A stretch of 64,000 nucleotides of DNA, from NCBI GenBank assembly GCA_028707175.1, contig JAQTUV010000002.1, positions 124,001-188,000 of the forward strand, written 5' to 3'. The position numbers and the translations under genes are program-made. The stretch comes from Sideroxydans sp. (GTDB lineage Bacteria; Pseudomonadota; Gammaproteobacteria; Burkholderiales; Gallionellaceae). Shown here piece by piece: positions 7,973-18,066 of the stretch. The notes under the pieces were generated by a model. That model saw only the letters and a list, made by a program, of their open reading frames with translations. It had not been told where the DNA came from and made no database searches. Positions within the stretch are counted from its first letter, which is position 1. The number at the start of each line of letters is the position of its first letter.

Positions 7973-8050
7973 GTAGGCTGGTGGTAAGCGAAGCGAACCC
8001 CAGCATTGCGGAAGATGAGATGCTGGGGTTCGTACCTCACCCCAGCCTAC
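7973..8050. repeat. Long palindromic element, GTAGGCTGG...CCAGCCTAC type
   Basis: The ends GTAGGCTGG and CCAGCCTAC are inverted. Inner arms AACCCCAGCA and TGCTGGGGTT are also inverted, so nearly the whole 78 bases can fold into one long hairpin with small bulges. It is intergenic, lies just beyond the terminator of the DUF2269 gene, and has the form of a dispersed REP-like element. Its outer GTAGG...CCTAC ends match those of the family inserted in rarA and bioH, although the inner sequence is different. Confidence 0.75.
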
Positions 8051-8076
8051 GTAACTCAGCCTCCCCGATTACAACA

Positions 8077-8106
8077 AACCCCTCGTTCTTCACAGGACGA
8101 GGGGTT
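8077..8106 (-). terminator. Rho-independent terminator of the DUF2269 gene
   Basis: A perfect 10-base stem, AACCCCTCGT / ACGAGGGGTT, with a 10-base loop lies 25 bases past the stop of the DUF2269 gene. On the minus strand it is followed by a moderately T-rich TTTGTTGT. Position and structure fit an intrinsic terminator. Confidence 0.7.
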
Positions 8107-8131
8107 CTGATAATGCATCGGAGTATTCTGC

Positions 8132-8605
8132 TTACGACGGCTTCAACACCATCCAATATAAGTTCAGCAAAGGCAACAAAGTCGCCAAGCTACCCCAAAT
8201 GTTCCAGCGCTTACACAGACGCCAATACTCCGGCGGTATATTGCCGCTGACGGCGAATTCGCGCGCCATGCGCTCTTGCCTTATCTGCGTCGGAATCAAA
8301 ATTGCAGCCCAGATCACGCCGGAAGCGGTAAACAACCACAGCCCCCACGACAACCAGTTTATCTGCATCACATCCATCCCGTGTAATGCGGCATTACCCC
8401 ATCCCGCCGCGAACAGGATCGTCGCTCCGCCCGCAGTGAACACGTAATCGGTGAGAGTGACCTGACGCTGCGCAAAAGCGATGACTTGAGGATTTCGCGT
8501 ACGATCGGCCATGAACTTCCACCAGCCAGTCACAATGATATTGCCCATAAAAATCATCACACCGAACAAGTGCAATGTTTTCAACCAGAGGTAGCTATCG
8601 TCCAA
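8132..8605 (-). CDS. DUF2269 family integral membrane protein
   Basis: 157 residues with four hydrophobic segments (about 8-25, 52-70, 84-103, 135-153). The start LWLKTLHLFGVMIFMGN is typical of DUF2269 proteins, which have a histidine in the first membrane helix. Their biochemical role is not established. The gene stands alone between repeat-rich spacers and has its own terminator. A ligand-binding or redox function suggested by the conserved His is only an inference. Confidence 0.82.
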   Translation of the reverse strand: MDDSYLWLKTLHLFGVMIFMGNIIVTGWWKFMADRTRNPQVIAFAQRQVTLTDYVFTAGGATILFAAGWGNAALHGMDVMQINWLSWGLWLFTASGVIWAAILIPTQIRQERMAREFAVSGNIPPEYWRLCKRWNIWGSLATLLPLLNLYWMVLKPS

Positions 8606-8636
8606 AATTTTCTCCCTAATGAAGTGAACTTAAAGA

Positions 8637-8656
8637 GCACGGCATTAGCACCGTGC
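8637..8656. repeat. Small hairpin upstream of the DUF2269 gene
   Basis: GCACGG and CCGTGC form a six-base stem around an eight-base loop in the 168-base spacer between the DUF2269 gene and the unknown lipoprotein. It could be a leader hairpin or part of a dispersed repeat. No T-run follows on either strand. Confidence 0.4.
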
Positions 8657-8710
8657 CGCCCTATCGCGGTTCGGATTAAACGCTGCTTCAGGGAGTTGTG
8701 AGAGGGCATT

Positions 8711-8742
8711 GCGACGAAACGTAGAAAACGAGGAGCGAGTTG
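8711..8742. repeat. Direct repeat, copy 2 (GAAACGTAGAAAACG type)
   Basis: Near-identical to 7895-7926: GCGACGAAACGTAGAAAACG followed by AGGAGCGA. It is intergenic and upstream of the DUF2269 gene, in the same orientation as copy 1. Confidence 0.6.
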
Positions 8743-8773
8743 TTTGATGTGATGCCCTAAGGCGATTCGGAAG

Positions 8774-9193
8774 TTAGTTATGCACCCCACAAAACCCATC
8801 TAATATTACCGGCTTGCCTGTATAAAGACCGCCCTCCGAATTGGCTCCATTGCTTAAATATAGAACTGAATATTTCAGATCCATATTTCCCGCAAATAGG
8901 TTCATTTTGAATTCATTCCTATCTTCAAAGAGAATACTAACGGAGGCACCAGTAGGCCATGATGCGATAGGAGCGGGATGTAGTGACTTGCTCCATTCAA
9001 CCAAATGTTCCTGAGAGATGCACTGGCTGCATTTAAGATCAGGATAGTTCAAATCTGCATACTTGAAGCAGGTTAGCTTGCTTGACACTAAGCTTGCTTT
9101 AAGTCGCTCAACTTCTACGGGCTTTGTCGTGCATCCCTGAATCGATATGAAGAGCAAAAAAAGCGCAACAACTCTCATATCGAGATATTGCAC
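8774..9193 (-). CDS. Unrecognised small lipoprotein
   Basis: 139 residues. A short hydrophobic leader ends in the lipobox-like SIQGC, predicting a lipoprotein. The mature part contains six further cysteines, including CSQC near residue 55 and FCG at the C-terminus, and no motif I recognise. The start could be 9193 or the internal ATG at 9178 (MRVVALF). The local sequence is visibly more AT-rich than the flanking serS, and the gene lies next to repeats, so it may be a recent acquisition or ORFan. It seems a genuine gene because of the intact signal/lipobox at the right place. Confidence 0.6.
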   Translation of the reverse strand: MQYLDMRVVALFLLFISIQGCTTKPVEVERLKASLVSSKLTCFKYADLNYPDLKCSQCISQEHLVEWSKSLHPAPIASWPTGASVSILFEDRNEFKMNLFAGNMDLKYSVLYLSNGANSEGGLYTGKPVILDGFCGVHN

Positions 9194-9234
9194 TTAAAGC
9201 ATTTCTTCTCAATCAACGCACTCATAAAGACAAA

Positions 9235-10607
<1,373 letters not shown>

Positions 10608-10608
10608 A

Positions 10609-11988
10609 TTATTTTTTCGCTTTTGCATCCAACTCACGCAGATGCGCTAGCTTCTCTGAAATCTTGCCTTCCAAGCCACGCTCGGTAGGTTCATAAAAAC
10701 TCACGGCTGGCATGCCATCGGGGAAGTAGTTCTCACCCGCCGCATAGCCGCCCTCTTCGTTGTGCGCATAACGGTAATCCTTGCCGTAATCGAGTTGTTT
10801 CATCAGCTTGGTCGGCGCATTGCGCAAGTGCAGCGGCACTTCACGCGAACCATCCTGAGCGACAAAAGCGCGGGCGGCATTATACGCGACGTATCCCGCG
10901 TTCGACTTGGCCGCGACCGCCATGTACAACACGGCTTGTGCCAGCGCCAATTCACCCTCGGGCGAACCGAGACGCTCGTAGGTCTGCGCCGCGTCGTTGC
11001 ACAACTGGATGGCACGGGGATCGGCGAGACCGATGTCTTCCCATGCCATACGCACGATGCGTCGCGCCAGATAACGCGGATCAGCTCCACCATCCAACAT
11101 GCGCACCAACCAATACAGCGCAGCATCTGGATTGGAACCGCGCACTGATTTATGTAGCGCGGAGATCTGGTCGTAGAACGCTTCGCCGCCCTTGTCGAAG
11201 CGGCGCATCTTTTGCGCCAGCGTGGCATCGAGGAACTTCGTATCAATCTTGTTGAGTTTGGCCGCGCTCGCCGCCGTTTGTAATTGCTCCAACACATTGA
11301 GCAAACGCCGCGCATCACCATCGGCATAACCGATGATGCGCTCCTTTGCTTCATCGCTAAATTGCAAACCTTCCGCCTGTAGGTCGGGCTTCAGCCCGAC
11401 AGCTTCGCTATGCCTCCCATCTTGTTGTCGGGCTGAAGCCCGACCTACAAATGACAATTGAGCACGCGACAGCAATTGCCCCATCTCTTCTTCGGACAAC
11501 GACTGCAACACATACACCTGCGCGCGCGACAACAACGCGTTGTTCAACTCGAAGGAAGGGTTCTCGGTGGTCGCACCGATGAAGGTGACCAAGCCTTGTT
11601 CGACGTAGGGCAGGAAAGCATCTTGCTGTGACTTGTTGAAACGATGCACCTCGTCCACGAACAGGATGGTGTGACGACCATTCTGTTGCAGCGTGAGTTC
11701 GGCTTGGGCGATTGCTTCACGGATGTCCTTCACACCGGACAACACCGCCGACAGCAGCACGAACTCGGCATCGAAAGCCGATGCCATCAAACGCGCCAGC
11801 GTGGTCTTGCCCACACCGGGCGGCCCCCACAAGATCATGGAGTGCAACTTGCCCGATTGGAACGCCAGACGTAACGGCTTGCCTTCACCCAGCAGATGCG
11901 ACTGCCCGATGACTTCGTCGATATGCTGCGGACGCAGACGTTCGGCGAGGGGAGCAGCAGGTTGGTGGGGTGCGAACAGATCGGACAT
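10609..11988 (-). CDS. rarA: Replication-associated recombination protein A (AAA+ ATPase) with an in-frame palindromic-repeat insertion
   Basis: 459 residues. It is an AAA+ ATPase of the RarA/MgsA/WRNIP1 family, acting at stalled replication forks with DNA polymerase and SSB. Walker A GPPGVGKTT is at 55-63 and Walker B ILFVDEVHRF at 108-117. The sensor-1 region GATTENPSFE begins near 138 and the lid/C-terminal domain has YADGDARRLLNVLE. Between RAQLS and EGLQFSDEA, residues 181-204 are encoded by a palindromic repeat and read VGRASARQ...GLKPDLQ. This stretch is not part of the family. It lies in the lid region just after the arginine-finger segment and keeps the frame. Otherwise the protein looks intact. 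The gene lies one base after lolA's stop. Confidence 0.94.
   Translation of the reverse strand: MSDLFAPHQPAAPLAERLRPQHIDEVIGQSHLLGEGKPLRLAFQSGKLHSMILWGPPGVGKTTLARLMASAFDAEFVLLSAVLSGVKDIREAIAQAELTLQQNGRHTILFVDEVHRFNKSQQDAFLPYVEQGLVTFIGATTENPSFELNNALLSRAQVYVLQSLSEEEMGQLLSRAQLSFVGRASARQQDGRHSEAVGLKPDLQAEGLQFSDEAKERIIGYADGDARRLLNVLEQLQTAASAAKLNKIDTKFLDATLAQKMRRFDKGGEAFYDQISALHKSVRGSNPDAALYWLVRMLDGGADPRYLARRIVRMAWEDIGLADPRAIQLCNDAAQTYERLGSPEGELALAQAVLYMAVAAKSNAGYVAYNAARAFVAQDGSREVPLHLRNAPTKLMKQLDYGKDYRYAHNEEGGYAAGENYFPDGMPAVSFYEPTERGLEGKISEKLAHLRELDAKAKK
11378..11449. repeat. Palindromic element inserted in frame within rarA (72 nt)
   Basis: Outer arms TGTAGGTCGGGCTTCAGCCC and GGGCTGAAGCCCGACCTACA are perfect inverted complements around a 32-base centre. 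The length of 72 preserves the reading frame, and the element encodes residues 181-204 of RarA. The arms are nearly identical to those of the bioH copy and are read in the same frame in both genes. Confidence 0.95.
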
Positions 11989-12603
11989 TTATTCGCCTAA
12001 GACATCCGCACCTTTAGGCGGCACGAACTTGAAACGTTGCGGCGACATCGGCGGATTGTTCAGCAGCTCAGAGAAGCGCAACACGGTGTGATTCCCGAAT
12101 GCGTCGTGTAGCTCCATCACCACCAACTGCGATTTGGAATCGAACGCCATGAGTATCTTCTCGAATGTCGTCTCATTCGATTTGGGTTTGGCTTGTAGCC
12201 ATTCCAAGCCATTGCGTCCTTCGATGTTGGATAGCGCAAATCCGCGCTCGATCTCGTTACTACCCGAAAGTAATGCGGCAGGGCTGCTACCCAGTGCAGC
12301 GTCCAAACGCTTCACTGTGACTTGGTTGAGGTCGGCGTCGTACATCCAGAATTTCTGCCCATCACCCACGATGAGTTGCGCGTAAGGCTTGCGGTATTCC
12401 CAACGGAATTTGCCGGGGCGCACGAACTGCATGGTGCCAGACGCGGACTGCAAGACTTTGCCGTTCTTGTCTTGCACTTCTTGCGTGAAATTGGCTTGCG
12501 CCGAGCGTGTGGCGGTGATGAAGGATTTGAGTTTATCGGTAGCAGCAGCATGCGCTTCCAACGCTGCCAGACACAATGCAGCCACAAGGATTTTTCGGAT
12601 CAT
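11989..12603 (-). CDS. lolA: Outer-membrane lipoprotein carrier protein LolA
   Basis: 204 residues from the ATG at 12601-12603, chosen because it starts a clear signal peptide (MIRKILVAALCLAALEAHA). The upstream extension overlaps ftsK and lacks such a leader. The mature part fits LolA: TRSAQANFTQEVQDKNGK, then GKFRWEYRKPYAQLIVGDG and the FWMYDADLNQVTV strand. It carries lipoproteins from LolCDE to LolB in the periplasm. It is positioned between ftsK (one base gap) and rarA, as in many proteobacteria. Confidence 0.95.
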   Translation of the reverse strand: MIRKILVAALCLAALEAHAAATDKLKSFITATRSAQANFTQEVQDKNGKVLQSASGTMQFVRPGKFRWEYRKPYAQLIVGDGQKFWMYDADLNQVTVKRLDAALGSSPAALLSGSNEIERGFALSNIEGRNGLEWLQAKPKSNETTFEKILMAFDSKSQLVVMELHDAFGNHTVLRFSELLNNPPMSPQRFKFVPPKGADVLGE

Positions 12604-12604
12604 C

Positions 12605-14881
12605 TTATTCCTGTCTTGCAGGTGCGAGGACTTCGCGGTTGCCGTTAGATTGCATGGTCGATACCAACCCTGCCTTCTCCATCGCTTCGATGAGGCGCGC
12701 AGCACGGTTGTAACCGATACGTAGGTGACGCTGCACCAAGGAGATGGAAGGGCGGCGTGTCTTCAACACGATCTCGACCGCTTGGTCATACAACGGGTCG
12801 GCTTCGGCGTTCGCACCACCATCCAGCTCACCGCCGCCATCACCTTGCTCATCAAGCGAATTCAATACGCCATCAATGTAGTTGGCTTCGCCTTGTGACT
12901 TCAGATATTCGATGACGCGATGCACTTCTTGGTCGGACACGAAGGCACCATGCACGCGCTGAGGATAACCTGTTCCTGGTGGCAAATAGAGCATATCGCC
13001 TTGTCCCAACAAGGCTTCCGCGCCCATCTGGTCGAGGATGGTGCGTGAGTCGATCTTGCTCGACACTTGGAATGCGACACGTGTCGGCACGTTGGCTTTG
13101 ATGAGTCCGGTGATCACATCCACGGATGGACGTTGTGTCGCCAGCACCAGATGGATACCTGATGCACGCGCCTTCTGCGCTAGACGTGCGATGAGTTCTT
13201 CCACCTTCTTGCCCACCACCATCATCAGGTCGGCCAACTCGTCGATGAACACAATGATGAATGGCAACTCTTCCAATGCCTCTGGGTTCTCTGGTGTGAG
13301 CGTGAACGGATTGGTCAGCGGCGTACCTGCTTTGATCGCATCGCGCACTTGCTGGTTGTAGCCCGCGATGTTGCGCACACCAAGCGAGGCCATCAACTTG
13401 TAACGTTTATCCATCTCTTGCACACACCAGTTCAGACCGGATGCAGCTTGGCGCATATCGGTGACCACAGGCGCCAATAGATGAGGGATGCCTTCATAAA
13501 CGGAGAGCTCGAGCATCTTGGGATCGATGAGCAACAAGCGCACTTCTTGTGGCGTGGATTTGTAGAGGATGCTCAGGATCATGGCATTGATGCCAACGGA
13601 CTTACCCGAACCCGTCGTACCTGCCACCAGCACGTGCGGCATCTTGCCTAGGTCAGCCACGATGGGCTTGCCGGAGATATCTTTACCCATCGCCATGGTG
13701 AGCGGCGAGTTCATGTCGGCATACACCTTGGAGCCCAATATCTCAGAGAGGTGCACCATCTGGCGTTTCGGGTTGGGCAACTCCAAGGCCATGTAGCTCT
13801 TGCCGGGGATGGTCTCGACCAAACGGATGCTGACTACGGACAAGGCGCGCGCAAGGTCGCGCACGAGGTTGGTGATCTGACTGCCCTTCACACCCACATC
13901 GGGATCGATCTCGTAACGAGTGATAACGGGGCCGGGATAGGCGCCCACTACTTTCACGTTCACGCCAAAATCTTTGAGCTTGCGCTCGATGAGGCGCGAA
14001 GTGAATTCCAGCGTCTCCGCACTCACCAACTCCACCTCTTGTGTCGCTTCATCCAACAGATGCAAAGGGGGCAAAGGCGAATCCGGCATGTCGGCGAATA
14101 GGGAGACTTGTTTTTCCTTTTCCACGCGAGTGGACTTCTGCACTTCGACGACGGGCATCTCGATGTGGATGGGTTGGTGGTCTTCCACACGCTTCTTTTC
14201 CACTTCGACCAGTGCATCGCGCTGAAGCATCGCTTGCGCACCAATACGCTTATCTTGACGTGTCTGCCACGCATTGCGCGCCCATTGATAAGCGATCTCG
14301 ATTTTCTCACCCAAGTTATCCACCAACCGCAACCAAGACAATCCGGTGAACAAACTAAAGCTGACCGCCATCAACACCAAGAGCAATAAGGTGGCCCCCG
14401 TAAATCCTAAACCCAGCGCCAACACCTTACCCAAGACTGCGCCGAACATCCCGCCCGGCGCTAAAGGCAACGCAACCGACCACGTGTGTAAGCGCAATGC
14501 CTCAAGCGCGCTACTTGAAAAAAGCAGCACGACAAACCCCAAAAGCGAAACCCATAACGTGCGTTGATCGAACAAACTGTCTGCGCGCATATGACGATAG
14601 CTAACCCACACGCGTTGCAACAGTAAGCACACCAACCACCACGCAGAAAAACCAAAGAGATAAAGCAGAATGTCTGATAGCCAAGCACCCGCCACCCCGC
14701 CAGGGTTTTGCGTGACGGCGCCCGTCATACTATGAGACCAAGAAGGGTCGGAGCGACTAAAACCAAACAAGACTAGGATGAAGTAAGCAGCGAGGGCAAC
14801 CAGTAATAACCAACGGGACTCACGCAACAACCCAAGCAGTCGCTCAGGCAGAGGAGTCCGCGAGTTATCTTGCACCGCCAT
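12605..14881 (-). CDS. ftsK: DNA translocase FtsK
   Basis: 758 residues. Four or five membrane segments lie in the first ~190 residues, followed by a short charged linker (~200-280). This is the compact FtsK/SpoIIIE form rather than the long-linker E. coli form. The motor domain has Walker [14 protein letters not shown] (around 425) and a Walker [14 protein letters not shown] (around 540). A C-terminal winged-helix gamma domain (about 690-758, [20 protein letters not shown]) recognises KOPS. It pumps DNA at the septum and activates XerCD at dif. Its start overlaps the stop of the NarL-type regulator by one base (TGATG). Confidence 0.97.
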   Translation of the reverse strand: MAVQDNSRTPLPERLLGLLRESRWLLLVALAAYFILVLFGFSRSDPSWSHSMTGAVTQNPGGVAGAWLSDILLYLFGFSAWWLVCLLLQRVWVSYRHMRADSLFDQRTLWVSLLGFVVLLFSSSALEALRLHTWSVALPLAPGGMFGAVLGKVLALGLGFTGATLLLLVLMAVSFSLFTGLSWLRLVDNLGEKIEIAYQWARNAWQTRQDKRIGAQAMLQRDALVEVEKKRVEDHQPIHIEMPVVEVQKSTRVEKEKQVSLFADMPDSPLPPLHLLDEATQEVELVSAETLEFTSRLIERKLKDFGVNVKVVGAYPGPVITRYEIDPDVGVKGSQITNLVRDLARALSVVSIRLVETIPGKSYMALELPNPKRQMVHLSEILGSKVYADMNSPLTMAMGKDISGKPIVADLGKMPHVLVAGTTGSGKSVGINAMILSILYKSTPQEVRLLLIDPKMLELSVYEGIPHLLAPVVTDMRQAASGLNWCVQEMDKRYKLMASLGVRNIAGYNQQVRDAIKAGTPLTNPFTLTPENPEALEELPFIIVFIDELADLMMVVGKKVEELIARLAQKARASGIHLVLATQRPSVDVITGLIKANVPTRVAFQVSSKIDSRTILDQMGAEALLGQGDMLYLPPGTGYPQRVHGAFVSDQEVHRVIEYLKSQGEANYIDGVLNSLDEQGDGGGELDGGANAEADPLYDQAVEIVLKTRRPSISLVQRHLRIGYNRAARLIEAMEKAGLVSTMQSNGNREVLAPARQE

Positions 14882-15576
14882 CAGATGGCCTTGTTCTTGC
14901 CAGTATCACTGTCTGCATCAGCGATAAAACCAAAACGGCGCGCCGTGCTCACCGCATCCACACGCGCACTCACATGCAAAGCCTGATAGATCGCCGCCAC
15001 ATGGATCTTGATCGTGCCTTCAGCTAGATCCATTTTTTGAGCGATATCCTTGTTGCTCAGACCTTCACTCAAATTCTGGAGCACCTCAAGCTGACGTGGT
15101 GTTAGGCCAAACTTACTCGCTCGCTGGCTACGCTTGTCAGCCAACGGTATACCGGCATCCATTCTGGAAACCGCCTGCATCAACAACTGAGGAGGGACAT
15201 AGATGCCACCGTTCATGACGATCTGCAAGGCAGACAACATGACTTTGCTCGGGAGCATCTTGGAGATAAACCCCATTGCCCCTAGGTTCATCACGTCTTC
15301 GATGTCATCACGCTGCTCAGAACCAGAAATCACGACCAAGGGAATACTTGGAAAGCGCTGATGGAATAATTGAAGTGATGCGACACCTTCACTGTCCGGC
15401 ATGTTGAGGTCCAACAAGGCGAGATCCAAATCACTATTGATAGTTGCCAGTTGTACCGCCTCCGCAAAATTACCGGTATCCAATATTTCCACATCTGTGC
15501 CAATCTGTTGGAGCACATAACGCATTCCATCGCGGAATAGCGCATGATCATCAACCAGCAATACTTTGATCTTCAT
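14881..15576 (-). CDS. NarL/FixJ-family response regulator
   Basis: 231 residues. The receiver domain has acidic residues DD at 9-10, phospho-acceptor D56 in ALLDLNMP, and a later S/T and K in the usual places (VISGSE, ISKMLP). A LuxR-type HTH (about 160-225, [22 protein letters not shown]) follows. It lies 88 bases after the hybrid kinase on the same strand, so the two are likely partners. It is translationally coupled to ftsK by a one-base overlap, but there is no evidence that it regulates ftsK. Confidence 0.93.
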   Translation of the reverse strand: MKIKVLLVDDHALFRDGMRYVLQQIGTDVEILDTGNFAEAVQLATINSDLDLALLDLNMPDSEGVASLQLFHQRFPSIPLVVISGSEQRDDIEDVMNLGAMGFISKMLPSKVMLSALQIVMNGGIYVPPQLLMQAVSRMDAGIPLADKRSQRASKFGLTPRQLEVLQNLSEGLSNKDIAQKMDLAEGTIKIHVAAIYQALHVSARVDAVSTARRFGFIADADSDTGKNKAI

Positions 15577-15664
15577 TCACGTCTCCATACCCAAACAGAC
15601 ACCGTTTTTGTAACTCACAAACACCGTGTATGACTTCAATTATTATGATTTGTGATCATACCAT

Positions 15665-17482
15665 TCACGCCTGACTATGCGACATGGAGATGTGCAATAC
15701 AGACCTTAGGCGATCGGGGGAAACGGGTTTATGTAACAAACTGGCGCCTGTCGTTTTAATCACTTTAAGCGTATCTGCACCCGTATCACCCGTCACCACC
15801 AAAACTGGCACATCTGACCAAGACTGCCGTAACAAACGCATCACATCGACAGCGGTCTCGTTGCTAGGCAATCGATAGTCACATAGCAAGATATCTGGTC
15901 GTTTCCCAACATGTTCCAACTCAACCATCAGTGCGCTGCCTGAGTCCCCCCTCACCACATCACACCCCCAGTCTTGCAACAATTCTGTAGTAAATTCTCG
16001 AATATCGACATCATCTTCAACGTAGGCAACCAATTTACCGCTGATGTCTTCAGCGACTTTCGCTATGCCAAATGGCATCGCCAACTCGCTCATCTCCCCC
16101 TTGTCCAAGGAGAAGCTAAATGTAGAGCCCTTACCTAATGTTGATTCGACTTTAACGACACACCCCAACAATTGCTCAACACGACGCACAATCGCCAATC
16201 CCAAACCTAAGCCATGTCGACGGTCACGATTCGGATTCCCCACCTGAAAATATTCATCGAATATCTTCTCTAAATTAGCCTCGCTGATCCCAATACCCGT
16301 GTCATGCACAACAAACTCGACTTTTTCATCCTCACACCGACAGCCCAGTGTAACCTTGCCTCTTTCCGTATAACGAATCGCATTTGCGATTAAATTTCGC
16401 AACATTCGCTCAAGCAAGAATGGATCACTATGCACAATAACGCCACATGACTGGCGGATCGCTGGCTGACCATCACAATTAGGTAGCTCTAGAATCAGCC
16501 CTTTGGATTCGGCTAGCGGCGCAAAATCATCATACAAACGATCAAATAACCGAAAAACAGCAAAACTCTGTAGGCGCGGCTCAATGACGCCCGCCTCAAA
16601 ACGAGACACATCTAGCAGGTCATCAAACATTTCAACCAATGAGTTAACAGATTTCTCGATCTGCCCTGCCAATCTCACGCTAACGGGCTCATGAACCACG
16701 CCTTGCAAGGTGTCGGTAAATAATCTCAATGCTTGTAATGGTTGGCGCAAATCATGGCTGGCAGTCGCCATAAATTTCGTTTTGGCTTGATTGGCCTGCT
16801 CTGCAACAGCCAATGCTTTCGCAATCTCATCCTCGCGGGTACGCAAAACAACAAGCAATGCTTGATTCTCAAATCGCTGTAATAGAGAAGCCTCAAAGGT
16901 ATTCATCAGCTTGATTCCAGCATCAATCAAAAACACCACATAGATCACAAGCATCAAGGCTAAAAGCCAATGTTGCTGATCACCTTCCCAGGCAACCAAG
17001 AAAATAAGGGGTGTCAATAAAAATGCAAGGTATAGAAAGAAGGCAGGGCGATGCACAGGATTGATCGTGACAGCCCCCGCAGACAGCCCCATTGCCACAC
17101 AGATGATCAGCGCCTGCGAACCGACATCACCGGGGACAAACACAATAGTCCAACCGCCCCCCCATACAGCAGCGGCTAAGCTTGTATGCAATTTGAATCG
17201 CTTATCCCACTTGCGACAACACTGCATATCCTCGACGCAATCTCGATTGAGCCACCATTGGACGAATTCGATCAGATGCATAGTAAAAACTAACGCCACC
17301 CACCCGATCATGGCCTCGTGCGAGACCTTCTCCCACATCATCCAAGTTAGCAAGACGGCTAACAACATCTGGCTCCCGAGCATGGTGGGATACATCGCGA
17401 TACGTGCACGCACCTGTTCACGCCGTACCGCTAGATTGTCGGCATTGATATCGAAACGTAGCAAGCCGGAAATAAATTTCAT
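15665..17482 (-). CDS. Hybrid sensor histidine kinase/response regulator with membrane sensor
   Basis: 605 residues. The N-terminal ~190 residues contain five to six membrane helices, with no recognisable periplasmic domain. A HisKA domain carries H243 in ATASHDLRQPLQ. The HATPase domain shows NLIANAIRYTERG, DTGIGIS and GLGLGLAIVRR. The C-terminal receiver domain has acidic VEDDVD and a phospho-acceptor Asp in LLCDYRLP, near residue 535. This HDLRQPLQ-type kinase commonly pairs with an orphan LuxR-type regulator, as here. Its start overlaps the SCO1 stop by four bases. Co-transcription with SCO1 and a TauE/SafE-like gene hints at a respiratory or copper signal; that is inference. Confidence 0.92.
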   Translation of the reverse strand: MKFISGLLRFDINADNLAVRREQVRARIAMYPTMLGSQMLLAVLLTWMMWEKVSHEAMIGWVALVFTMHLIEFVQWWLNRDCVEDMQCCRKWDKRFKLHTSLAAAVWGGGWTIVFVPGDVGSQALIICVAMGLSAGAVTINPVHRPAFFLYLAFLLTPLIFLVAWEGDQQHWLLALMLVIYVVFLIDAGIKLMNTFEASLLQRFENQALLVVLRTREDEIAKALAVAEQANQAKTKFMATASHDLRQPLQALRLFTDTLQGVVHEPVSVRLAGQIEKSVNSLVEMFDDLLDVSRFEAGVIEPRLQSFAVFRLFDRLYDDFAPLAESKGLILELPNCDGQPAIRQSCGVIVHSDPFLLERMLRNLIANAIRYTERGKVTLGCRCEDEKVEFVVHDTGIGISEANLEKIFDEYFQVGNPNRDRRHGLGLGLAIVRRVEQLLGCVVKVESTLGKGSTFSFSLDKGEMSELAMPFGIAKVAEDISGKLVAYVEDDVDIREFTTELLQDWGCDVVRGDSGSALMVELEHVGKRPDILLCDYRLPSNETAVDVMRLLRQSWSDVPVLVVTGDTGADTLKVIKTTGASLLHKPVSPDRLRSVLHISMSHSQA

Positions 17483-18066
17483 TTCAGTGCCAGCAGCAAT
17501 CTGATGTCTTGAATGATCATCTCTGGCTTTTGTGCGAAGGGCGAAAGCAAAACATATTTTTTTGATGGTGAGATCAGAAAGGTTCCAGCGGAGTGATCTA
17601 AAGTGTAGCTGCCACTTTTTGTAGGCTGCTTTTGATACTGAATATTGAACGCTTTAGCCGCTGATGCTGTGGCCTCTGCATCTCCCAGCAAGCCCACAAA
17701 GTTGGGATGGAACGCAGGTGGATACTGCGCCATCAGTTCCCGCGTATCGCGCTCAGGATCCAGCGTCACAAACAACACCTGCACCTTGTCCGCATCTTTA
17801 TCCAACATACGCATCACCTGTGCCATATCTGCCAAGGTGGTTGGGCAAACATCCGGACAATGTGTGTAACCAAAGAACAACGCCACGACTTTACCTTGAT
17901 AGTCAGCCAAGCTACGCGGCTTACCCGCTGCATCGAATAAATGGAAATCGGCTTGCGCGTATTTAACGGTAACGTCACTCGCCTTGAAGGGAGACGGAAG
18001 TTTGGGTTCGCCACAGCCAGCAATCATCGCCAAGCAGAGTAAGAAAAAATATTTACGCAGCCACAT
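17479..18066 (-). CDS. SCO1/SenC family copper chaperone lipoprotein
   Basis: 195 residues from the ATG at 18064-18066, preceded by GGGAG. Upstream extension is within the neighbouring gene and lacks a signal. A lipobox (LAMIAGC, Cys18) indicates membrane anchoring. The thioredoxin-like domain has the copper-binding CPDVC motif at Cys70/Cys74 and the conserved distal His in LDHSAG, so all three Cu ligands are present. SCO1 proteins deliver copper to the CuA or CuB sites of terminal oxidases. The start overlaps the TauE/SafE-like gene by 14 bases. cbb3 assembly genes ccoS and ccoI occur at the far end of the window. Confidence 0.94.
   Translation of the reverse strand: MWLRKYFFLLCLAMIAGCGEPKLPSPFKASDVTVKYAQADFHLFDAAGKPRSLADYQGKVVALFFGYTHCPDVCPTTLADMAQVMRMLDKDADKVQVLFVTLDPERDTRELMAQYPPAFHPNFVGLLGDAEATASAAKAFNIQYQKQPTKSGSYTLDHSAGTFLISPSKKYVLLSPFAQKPEMIIQDIRLLLALK

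Larger units (their letters stand above)
7831..8131. other. Gene-free stretch with repeats between envelope operon and DUF2269 gene
   Basis: About 300 bases without a convincing gene. It holds the presumed promoter region of the envelope operon, the first copy of a GAAACGTAGAAAACG repeat, a long palindromic element, and the terminator of the DUF2269 gene; each is listed separately. No clear sigma-70 promoter was identified by eye. Confidence 0.6.

Noticed and set aside
8581-8799. Minus-strand reading frame of 72 codons spanning the repeat and spacer upstream of DUF2269
   Set aside because: It runs through the direct repeat and hairpin, has no signal or motif, and overlaps the DUF2269 start; it looks like a by-product of the repeats.
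10803-11354. Alternate minus-strand frame of 183 codons inside rarA
   Set aside because: It is out of frame with the clear RarA protein and shows no family features; it is a shadow frame.
12604-12705. N-terminal extension of lolA
   Set aside because: It lies in the ftsK coding end and lacks a signal peptide; the ATG at 12603 begins a proper leader.
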